Below are positions 37,692 through 44,611 of a stretch of 64,000 nt of DNA, one piece after another. How positions within the stretch are numbered: position 1 is the stretch's first letter; every line of letters begins with the position of its first letter. This DNA comes from CAVRUD01 sp963849635 (GTDB lineage: Bacteria > Chloroflexota > Chloroflexia > Thermomicrobiales > UBA6265). The stretch covers positions 1 through 64,000 of the forward strand of contig CAWKIA010000041.1 in NCBI GenBank assembly GCA_963849635.1, in the 5' to 3' direction. The notes beneath the pieces are model-generated. The model was given only the letters and a program-made list of their open reading frames with translations. It was not told the origin of the DNA and ran no database searches. The position numbers and the translations under genes were made by a program.

Positions 37692-38537
37692 CTAGAAGTG
37701 GTCGCCGGCGGGGCAGAGGAAGCCGCCGCCACAGACGTTGCGTGCGATGCAGTTGCCGCCGCAGATCGGAAATTGTTGGTTGCACTGGCTCGTCCAATAG
37801 ACGACGTCTGCGGCGAAATCGTCCTTGTTCGGGGTGCAGGTGTAGCAATTGCCGGCCGACCAGCTGTAGCAATAGCCGCCGTGGTCGCTGATCGAGCCTT
37901 GCTTGGCGCCGTTGCTCACGCAGGCAATATCGCCGTCTGGGCAGTCGTCGATGAAGAGGTGGGCGGCGCCAAACGTCGGGGCGACCTGGGCGAGATCGGT
38001 CGGCGCCTCGCCCAACCCCAGGTCTACCGAGTCTTCCCAGTTCTCCAGGGTCGCGACCTCGTAGGTCAGCGTGCGGTTCGCCTCATCGTAGACGGGGTCG
38101 TAGAGCTCCACCACGGCGAGATCCGTCTCGCCGGCTCCCGTCTCGAGCACCAGGGCGGCGTTGGGCGGGTTGTCCTCCAGAAACCCGATGCCGCCGAGAA
38201 ATCGATCGGTTGGGGTGGCGCCAACGATCCGGTCCGGGCGGTCGGAGAAGTAGATCGTCTGGCCGAGGCCGTGCTCCAGGGTGACCGTGTAGCGACCGTC
38301 CTGCCCGTCGACCGGGGCGATCGCGCCGGACTGGAACGACTGGACGAAGAGGAATTCGGTCTTACCTCCGGCTGCCTCGTTTGCGGCCGGCGTCGCCTCC
38401 TGAGCGCGTGCGGTCAATCCGACGGCGGTTGCCCCACCGGCGGCGAGCGCTGCTGCCCCGCTCTTCAAGAGCTGGCGCCGGGCCAGGTGGCGTTCGGCGA
38501 AGAGCCGGGAGATCGAATCAAATCGTGACCGGTCCAT
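37692..38537 (-). CDS. Exported cysteine-rich paralog P4 (intact reference copy)
   Basis: 281 residues, unbroken, the best example of the array family. Leader: FDSISRLFAERHLARRQLL, then a hydrophobic Ala/Gly stretch to ARAQEATPA. Core (about residues 58-205): FLFVQSFQSGAIAP, DGRYTVTLEHGLGQTIYFSD, RPDRIVGATPTDRFL, NPPNAALVLE, LAVVELYDPVYDEANRTLTY and FGAAHLFIDDCPDG. Tail: ten Cys in CVSNG, YCYSWSAGNCYTCTP, YWTSQCNQQFPICGGNC and VCGGGFLC. No catalytic motif is recognised, and I cannot name the family. Even numbers of Cys and export suggest disulfides. Confidence 0.85.
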   Translation of the reverse strand: MDRSRFDSISRLFAERHLARRQLLKSGAAALAAGGATAVGLTARAQEATPAANEAAGGKTEFLFVQSFQSGAIAPVDGQDGRYTVTLEHGLGQTIYFSDRPDRIVGATPTDRFLGGIGFLEDNPPNAALVLETGAGETDLAVVELYDPVYDEANRTLTYEVATLENWEDSVDLGLGEAPTDLAQVAPTFGAAHLFIDDCPDGDIACVSNGAKQGSISDHGGYCYSWSAGNCYTCTPNKDDFAADVVYWTSQCNQQFPICGGNCIARNVCGGGFLCPAGDHF

Positions 38538-38626
38538 ATGACCTCCATTCCGGTTGAATAGCGGCTCGACTCAGGAGAACAGAGCGAATCGGTGCGGCGA
38601 CGCTCGCCGCCGCACCGAGCGAACGG

Positions 38627-39369
38627 TCAATCCCAGCAGCCTTTCGATTGTTGGGACGTGCACTGCTGGTTGCAGGCCCCATAGGTGCTGTTGCACTCGG
38701 CGGCCCAACTGCCTCCCGCCGGGGCCCGGCATGGCAGACAGCACGCGGTCCCCCAGTTCCAGCAGAACCCCATGTTCCCCGTTGCGGGAATGTTCGCTAT
38801 GCCCTGGGTGCCGAGAACGCAGATGATGTACGCGTCGGCGCAGTCGTCGATGAAGAGGTGCGTCGGCGCCGAAGCTCTCCGCCAGGTTGGACAGGTCTGC
38901 CGGACCCTCCTGGAGCCCCAGCTCCGTCGTGTCCTCCCAGTTCTCCAGCACCTTGATGTCGTAGATCACCGCTGGGACCGTTGGGTCGATCAACGGGTTG
39001 GTTAACTCGACGACGGCGATGTCGGTGCCGCCGTTGCCATCGTCCACCACGATCGCCGCGTTGGGCGGGTTGTCGGCTTGGAAGCCCAAACCCTGGAGGA
39101 ACTGCTCTGTCGGCACCGCACCGACGTCGCGGCTGGGCCGGTCGGCGAAGTAGAGGGTCTGACCCAGTCCGTGGTTCAGCGTGACGGTGAAGGTGCCATC
39201 CTCGCCCGCCTTCGGCGCGATGGAGCCGCCCTCGAACGACTGGACGAAGAGGTACGGGGTCTTCTCACCGTCCTCGGCTGTCGGCGTTGCCTGGTGAGCG
39301 GCACTCACCCGAGATGCCCGCCTTGACGTGAACAGCCGGGCGATCCGATCAAACGCGTGACGTCGCCAT
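38627..39369 (-). CDS. Exported cysteine-rich paralog P5 (two frameshifts)
   Basis: About 247 residues. ATG at 39369 follows CAGGAGG; an extra base near 39354 breaks MATSR from FDRIARLFTSRR. Core: LFVQSFEGGSIAPKAGEDG, GLGQTLYFADRPSRDVGAV, NPPNAAIVVDD and TDIAVVELTNPLIDPT. Near 38873 a second indel hides THLFIDDCADAYIICVLG, followed by a Cys-rich tail: MGFCWNWGTACCLPCRAP, AECNSTYGACNQQC and KGCWD at the stop. The leader's hydrophobic part is short. Very close to P6 in the core. Function unknown. Confidence 0.7.
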
Positions 39370-39411
39370 GTGTTACCTCCTGTCTCGTCGGATGAAGATC
39401 GGCCGTACACA

Positions 39412-40187
39412 CTAGGGGTTACAGATCAACCCTCTGCCGTAGTAATCGGCATGGCATTGGCCCGAGCAGCCGGCGACAATGCCGCTATTGCACTTGTTCG
39501 TCCAATAGTCGCGTGTCGAGCACCGATCGGGCTGCGTGTGGCCGTACGGCTCGCAAGGCATGCAGATCAGGTAGTTGTAGCAAAAGGTCTGAGCGGTGAA
39601 CTTGCTGACGAGATTCCCGCCGTCCCAGCATTCAATGGAGTCGTTGGCGCAGTCGTCGATGAAGAGGTGGGTGGCCCCGAAGCTCGCCGGCAAATCGGAC
39701 AGGTCCGCCGGTGCCTCCTGGAGTCCCAGCTCCGTCGTGTCCTCCCAGTTCTCGAGCACCGTCACGTCGTAGATCACCGCTCGGCACCGTCGGGTCGATC
39801 AAGCGGGTTGCGCAGCTCCACTACGGCGATGTCGGTGCCGCCGTTGCCGTCGTCGACCACGATCGCCGCGTTCGGCGGGTTGTCGTCAGGAAAGCCCAGG
39901 CCCCGCAGAAAGCGCTCCGTCGGCACCGCGCCGACGTCGCGGCTGGGGCGGTCGGCGAAGTAGAGGGTCTGGCCGAGACCATGCTCCAGCGTCACGGTGT
40001 AGGTGCCGTCTTCACCTTCCTTCGGGGCGATGGTGCCGCCCTCGAAGGACTGGACGAAGAGATACGGGATCTTCTCGCCGTCCCAGGTGGATGCGGCCGG
40101 CGTCGCGGCCTGCGAGAGGGTGCCCCCGGCCACCGTTCTGCGCCGGGCGAAGAGCTTGGAAATCGAGTCAAAACGCGTATTGGCCAT
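39412..40187 (-). CDS. Exported cysteine-rich paralog P6 (frameshifted)
   Basis: About 258 residues. It starts MANTRFDSISKLFARRRTVA; this leader lacks the long hydrophobic segment of P4, so its export is less certain. Core: LFVQSFEGGTIAPKEGEDG, GLGQTLYFADRPSRDVGAVP, NPPNAAIVVDDGNGGTDIAV. Indels near 39780-39800 hide the LIDPTVP stretch before VIYDVTVLENWEDTTELGL. Tail: HLFIDDCANDSIECWDGG, TFCYNYLICMPCEPYGHTQ, RCSTRDYWTNKCNSG and AGCSGQCHADYYG. Function unknown. Confidence 0.72.
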
Positions 40188-40259
40188 ATGTCTTCTCTTT
40201 CGTCGTACGCTCGGACGCGATTGAAAACCATTCGGGTTGGCGTGCGCTCGCGGGCCGGA

Positions 40260-41299
40260 TCAGGCGGCGACGTTGGCGGCGCCGAAGCGCTGCGCCACCA
40301 GCGCCCGCACCATCGTCGCCCCCCGCGCCACCTCGGAGGCCACCCGCCCGTTCCCGTCGATCAGCACCGCCGCCGGCGTCCCCCGCACGCCAAACAGCCG
40401 CTTCAGCCCCCCCTCGTCATCGAGGATCATCGGGGCGCGGAGGCCCGCCTCCCGGTTGAGCCCCGCCGGGCCGGAGGTGACCACCACCATCCGCGGCCCG
40501 TTCGGACCGGCGTCCCACTCGCGCATCGCCGGGAGCAGCTCCCGGCAGTGGCTGCAGCCGGGGCTCCAGAAGAGCAGCACCGTTGGCTCGGCCCGCCGCT
40601 CGCCCAGATCGATCATGTTCCCGTCCAGATCGGGCCGGCGCAGTTCGCCCACCTTCTGCCCGACCCGCACCGTCTCGACCGGCTTCGCCTCCTGGGGCGG
40701 CACGACCAGCCCGAGGGCGGAGGCGACCAGTTCACGGACGCGATGGGCGCCGGTGGTCGAGTCCGTCATGCGGCCGTCGGGGGCGATCAGGATGGCCCCC
40801 GGGATCATCGGCAGCCCGAGGAGGTCGGCGACCTCGTGCTCGTGCTGGAGCAGCACCGTGCCCAGCCCGTACTCGCGGGCGAGCAGCCGGTTCTGGGTCG
40901 GATCGCCGCCGCTGATGGTGGCGACGGTGAGGCGGTCGCCGTAGACGCGCGCCCAGCCGCCGATGTCGGCGAGCAACTCGTAGCAGGGGCCGCACTTCGG
41001 ATCGGTGAAGTGGAGCAAGGTCGGCTTGCCGGCCGCCAGCAGGTCGCTGCAGGGAGACGATCCGCCTATCCAGGTCGGGCAGCGCGAAGTCCTGGGCCAT
41101 GCGGACCGGCTCGGACGACGACCGCTGCGGCGGGTGCGGTCGGAGCAGTCGGAGCGGCCTGCTTCGCCGCCCACCGAGTCGCCGCGGCCTCGACCCGGTC
41201 GGCGATCCGGTCCTGCGACCGGCGCAGGGTGAGCAACAGCCACCCGTGGGCAATCACCGCGGTGAGGGCGACGGTGCTGAACGCGAATGCGACGATCAT
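40260..41299 (-). CDS. Membrane-anchored double thioredoxin-fold protein (TlpA/MauD-like)
   Basis: About 345 residues after repair. An N-terminal anchor (FAFSTVALTAVIAHGWLLLT) and an Ala/Pro linker precede FALPDLDRRIVSL. First thioredoxin-like domain: LLHFTDPKCGPCYELLADIG (CGPC) with the cis-Pro region LPMIPGAILI. Second: VLLFWSPGCSHCRELLPAM (CSHC) with GVRGTPAAVLI. Frames change near 41110 and 41045. The layout resembles MauD, which helps form disulfides in the Cys-rich MauA subunit. Embedded among exported Cys-rich paralogs on the same strand, it is the natural candidate for their oxidation or isomerisation; this is inference. ATG at 41299 with GGGAGG. Confidence 0.78.
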
Positions 41300-41345
41300 C
41301 GGATCCTCCCGGAGGGCGTGGCGCGGGTCGGCCTGGCGTAGGGCG

Positions 41346-41379
41346 CTCGCGGGCGGCCGGGGAGCCGGCCGCCCGCGAG
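41346..41379 (-). terminator. Very strong hairpin between the mini-gene and the thioredoxin gene
   Basis: Perfect 15-base arms CTCGCGGGCGGCCGG / CCGGCCGCCCGCGAG with a four-base loop GGAG. It begins 12 bases after the mini-gene stop and ends about 47 bases before the thioredoxin start. There is no U-run. It may be a terminator or attenuator. Confidence 0.6.
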
Positions 41380-41390
41380 GCGCGATGCGG

Positions 41391-41504
41391 CTAGACGGCC
41401 GCGGTGGCGGCGAGCCCTGCACCACCCTGCCGCAGCGCTTGACGGCGGGAGAGACGGCGGACGCCGAAGAGCTTCCTGACACGATCAATCTGGGGCGGAC
41501 CCAT
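41391..41504 (-). CDS. Signal-peptide-only mini-gene of the array family
   Basis: 37 residues: MGPPQIDRVRKLF, then GVRRLSRRQALRQGGAGLA and ATAAV before TAG. This is the leader of the array paralogs (compare P7, RRLTRRQALQAGGGLAAG) with no mature domain behind it. GGAGCAGCTC lies just before the ATG. It is either a remnant of a deleted paralog or a leader peptide for the hairpin and thioredoxin gene that follow. The sequence after the stop contains no continuation in another frame that matches the family. Confidence 0.55.
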   Translation of the reverse strand: MGPPQIDRVRKLFGVRRLSRRQALRQGGAGLAATAAV

Positions 41505-41595
41505 TGAGCTGCTCCAGGGTGGTACTGCGTCGCGCTTGCCAGGCGTGAATGCCAGTGACCGGGTACTGTGTGCCCCTACTGGGAAGTCCTTTGGC

Positions 41596-41631
41596 AGTCG
41601 CTACCCACCGACGCGTCGGTGGGTAGCGACT
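41596..41631. terminator. 36-base perfect palindrome downstream of paralog P7
   Basis: AGTCGCTACCCACCGACG is followed directly by its exact complement, with no spacer, then TTTCGC on the plus strand. It lies about 70 bases past the P7 stop and 92 bases before the mini-gene start. Terminator or dimer-binding site; the perfect symmetry without a loop leaves both open. Confidence 0.6.
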
Positions 41632-41700
41632 TTCGCATTCGGCGGTTGAATCAGGAATCGGTCACGTGCCAACGTTCGGTGCGGCCAATCAGCGCCGTCG

Positions 41701-42528
41701 CTAGTTGGCGTTGCACTGACCGCCGCAGTTCCCTGCGTAGTAGCTATTGCACTGCTGGTTCCAGTAGTCGAGGGTCTGGCCTCCGCCGCAGTTCTGGGGC
41801 AGGCAACCGAAGTTGGCGATGAATGGGTTGGCCTGGTAGCACTGGCCGACCCGGCCGTTCGACGGAGGCGGCATCGCACCCACGTACGAATTGCCCCTGA
41901 CGCACCGCACCAGATCCGGGCAGTCATCGATGAAGAGGTTGGCCTCGCCAAACTCCGCTCCGGACGCGTCTGGGACCGTTGGCGTCTCCTGGAATGTCAA
42001 CCCATGTTCCGACTGGTACGAGTCCAACACTTTGGCGTCGTACGTCAGGCTTTGCGTCGCTGAGTCGTACTGAGGATTGGTCAGTTCGACCACGATGATG
42101 TTGGTCTCGCCTTCGGCCGGTTCCACCGCCAGGGCAGCGTTCGGTGGATTATCTGGGGTGAAACCGAGGCTCTCGAGGAACTTATCCATTGGCACCGAGG
42201 CAACCAGCCGCTCCGGCCGGTCGGAGAACGCGACGGTGCGGCCGTGGGCTCCCTGGAAGGAGAGGACATACGTGCCGTCTTCGCCGGACTTCGGCGCGAG
42301 TGAACCACTGCTGAAGCTCTGGACGAAAAGGTAGGACAGCTTGTCGTCGTCCCCACCAGCGGCGGGCGTGCCAGTGACCGGGGTCGCGTCCTGCGCATAG
42401 GACGAGGCAGCCAGGCCGACGGCCAGGGTCCCGGCGGCCAGCCCACCGCCGGCCTGGAGTGCCTGCCGCCTGGTGAGGCGGCGGGCGGCGAACCGGCGCG
42501 CGATCGAATCGAAGACCTGGGAATCCAT
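41701..42528 (-). CDS. Exported cysteine-rich paralog P7 (intact)
   Basis: 275 residues, unbroken. Leader FDSIARRFAARRLTRRQALQ with GGGLAAGTLAVGLAASSYAQ (Tat-like, cleavage probably after YAQ). Core: LFVQSFSSGSLAPKSGEDG, TVAFSDRPERLVASVPMDKF, NPPNAALAVEP, IIVVELTNPQYDSATQSLTY and FGEANLFIDDCPDLVRC. Tail Cys: QCYQ, FGCLPQNCGGGQTLDYWNQQ, CNSYYAGNCGGQCNAN. ATG at 42528 with AAGGAG. More diverged than P4 to P6. Function unknown. Confidence 0.83.
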   Translation of the reverse strand: MDSQVFDSIARRFAARRLTRRQALQAGGGLAAGTLAVGLAASSYAQDATPVTGTPAAGGDDDKLSYLFVQSFSSGSLAPKSGEDGTYVLSFQGAHGRTVAFSDRPERLVASVPMDKFLESLGFTPDNPPNAALAVEPAEGETNIIVVELTNPQYDSATQSLTYDAKVLDSYQSEHGLTFQETPTVPDASGAEFGEANLFIDDCPDLVRCVRGNSYVGAMPPPSNGRVGQCYQANPFIANFGCLPQNCGGGQTLDYWNQQCNSYYAGNCGGQCNAN

Positions 42529-42585
42529 GGCGAAGTCTCCTTTTGCCCGCGGGTGTGCGGACGGCGTTGGCACGAACGTCGTGGG

Positions 42586-43470
42586 TTATGAGGAGGCGGA
42601 CCAGTAGTCGCTGCTGTCCAACACAGTCCCACCGACGGAGTAGGTCTGATCGCAGGGGTACTGGTCCGTGCAGAGGGTGGGGAACGCCTGCTGGCAGAGG
42701 GCCTGGTAGTAGGGCTTGGCCTGGCACATCATGCAGGTGAACTGGTTCCAGCTCCAACAGTGCCCCTCATTGCCGAGGAACCTCCCGGTGATGTCCTGGG
42801 GGTTCGTGGTGACGCAATAGGTCGGCCAGTCCGGGCAGTCGTCGATGAAGAGGTGGGCGGCGCCGAAGCTGGCCGGCAACGCGTCCAGCCCGGTCGGCTC
42901 CTCGGCGAAGCCCATCTCGACCGTGTCCGACCAGGCCTCCAACGCCGTCGCGTCGTAGGTCACCGACGGGCCGCTCGGGTCGTAGACGGCGTTCGTGAGT
43001 TCGACGACCGCGATGTCGGTCCCGCCCTGGCCATCGGAGGTGACGAGGGCGGCATTGGGCGGGTTGTCGGGCAGGAAGCCCAGCTCCGCGATCACCGTGT
43101 CCGAGGGAGCGGCCCCGACGATCCGTTCCGGGCGGTCGGAGAAGTAGAGGGTCTGGCCGAGGCCGTGGTCGAGCGTCAGCGTATAGGTGCCGTCCGCGCC
43201 CGCCTTCGGGGCGATGCTCCCCCCCTGGAACGACTGCACGAAGAGGAACTCGACCTTGGTGGTTTCTCCAGCAGCGTCTCCTCCCTCAGCCGCCGGCGTG
43301 CCGGTATCCGGTGTCGCCTCCTGGGCGGCCACGGCGCGAACGCCGAGGCCGGCTACCAGGGCGGTGGCCCCGGCGACCCCGGCCTGGCGGATCGTGTCCC
43401 GGCGCGTGAGGCGCCGGGCGGAGAACAGCTGGCTGATACGATCGAAAGTCGTTGGATCCATCTCGGTCAT
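42586..43470 (-). CDS. Exported cysteine-rich paralog P8 (intact)
   Basis: 294 residues. Leader FDRISQLFSARRLTRRDTIR then AGATALVAGLGVRAVAAQEA. Core: FLFVQSFQGGSIAPKAGADG, GLGQTLYFSDRPERIVGAAP, NPPNAALVTSDGQGGTDIAV, VELTNAVYDPSGPSVTYDA and FGAAHLFIDDCPDWPTYC. Tail: GHCWSWNQFTCMMCQAKPYY, LCQQAFPTLCTDQYPC, then a Cys-free end. The ATG at 43461 may be the real start (three residues later). Function unknown. Confidence 0.83.
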   Translation of the reverse strand: MTEMDPTTFDRISQLFSARRLTRRDTIRQAGVAGATALVAGLGVRAVAAQEATPDTGTPAAEGGDAAGETTKVEFLFVQSFQGGSIAPKAGADGTYTLTLDHGLGQTLYFSDRPERIVGAAPSDTVIAELGFLPDNPPNAALVTSDGQGGTDIAVVELTNAVYDPSGPSVTYDATALEAWSDTVEMGFAEEPTGLDALPASFGAAHLFIDDCPDWPTYCVTTNPQDITGRFLGNEGHCWSWNQFTCMMCQAKPYYQALCQQAFPTLCTDQYPCDQTYSVGGTVLDSSDYWSASS

Positions 43471-43556
43471 CCTTGTCCTGTGGAGGTCGGGTTCCACCCC
43501 GCCCATGTGCAGGGGGTGGAGCATCTGTCGGCGAATCGGCGTGGGGACGCGTCGGA

Positions 43557-44298
43557 TCAGCAGTCGTTCCCGATGGTGACGCAGTTGCCGCATTGCGCGA
43601 CGCACTGGTCGTGGTTGAAGCCGGCGACGCAGATCCCCGTCCAGCAGCAGTTCGGCGGACTCGTGCAGCCACCGAAGACGCAGGCAGCCCCCCAGGCAAA
43701 GCAGTTGCCGACGGTGAAGTCGCTGTTACACGCGCAATCGCAGTACGCGCCGGGATTTGCCGGGTCCGACCAGCACTGCTCGTCGATCTGCGCCGTGAAC
43801 GACTTCCCGGCGACCGGTGTGCCGAGGCCCGGCGCCGGCATCGGATCGCTCACCTTCGCCTGGGTGTCGGCCAGGCATTGGGGCGAGTCGGAGCCATCGA
43901 CGTAGCCACAGCGGCTCGTCGCCAGGTGGATGCGCCACGGCCGCCTGCTGGACGCGGGCGCCGTGGGCCTGCTGGTGGGCCTGCACCTGATCGTGCGACC
44001 AGGTGGCGATGTCGGCCTGCATCTGGGCGATCTGCTCGGCGTTCTGGGTGTGGAACTGCTGGACCGCGTCGGAGACCTGGCCGCATTCGCCGGTGACCGG
44101 ATCGACGGCGGCGGCCAGCGCCTCGTAGAGTGTGACCCAGTCCTCACCCGGCGCATCCTGCGCGCCAACGTGGGCCGCCGTTGCCTGGACCAGGGCCGCG
44201 CCGCCCAGCGTGCCCGCCGCGATCGTCTTGAGCGCGCCGCGGCGATCGGAGCCGCGCGCCATCATCCTCGCCAACCAGTCGATGCGTTTCCCGTCCAT
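43557..44298 (-). CDS. Exported cysteine-rich protein P9, different core, frameshifted
   Basis: About 246 residues. Leader WLARMMARGSDRRGALKTIA with a hydrophobic AGTLGGAALVQATAAHVGAQ. The middle is helical and Gln/His-rich (AVQQFHTQNAEQIAQMQADI), without the array core. After an indel near 43935 comes TSRCGYVDGSDSPQC. The C-terminus is Cys-dense: DEQCWSDPANPGAYCDCACN, then GNCFAWGAACVFGGC, NCCWTGIC and HDQCVAQCGNCVTIGNDC. About 18 Cys. It heads the minus-strand array run. ATG at 44298. I do not recognise a family. Confidence 0.72.
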
Positions 44299-44516
44299 CG
44301 TGACTCCCTCTTTGTGTCGTCGACGGCTGTGATTCGGTTCGATCGCGGCTCCCGCGAAGGGTGGCGGCGTGCCAAGGGTAGGCATGCCTAACTGACGGAC
44401 AACATAGCGCACTGGCCAATCGGCCGGACCAGATCGACGCCTACAAGGTTTGGGCTTGCTGATCACAAAACCATTTTCAGCATAGGGAATGGGGAGGGGG
44501 CAGTCCAGCCGACGGC

Positions 44517-44593
44517 GTACCCAACTTCGCGTGTCGGAGTACCCAATTTACGGGCGCGCCAGTACGCAACCCAATTGGGGGATGTGTCGGTAC
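44517..44593 (-). promoter_or_regulatory. Array of GTAC-centred direct repeats upstream of P9
   Basis: The 313-base gap between the P9 start and the regulator stop has no gene. On the minus strand it carries GTTGGGTACGCC, ATTGGGTACTCC and GTTGCGTACTGG, with GTAC cores at 44517, 44539 and 44562 (22 and 23 bases apart) and a weaker GTAC at 44590. These may be regulator sites for P9, or the multi-repeat end of a lost IS21-like element. Confidence 0.5.
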
Positions 44594-44611
44594 CCCGGAG
44601 TGGATGGGTGG

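Noticed and set aside
39711..41507. A 598-codon plus-strand frame over P6 and the thioredoxin gene
   Set aside because: Low-complexity Arg/Ala/Gly translation; both minus-strand genes have clear motifs.
41701..44298. A methylamine dehydrogenase (MauA-like) locus
   Set aside because: Tat leader, cysteine-rich tails and a MauD-like neighbour recall it, but the tails lack the MauA cysteine spacing and no MauB heavy chain is present.
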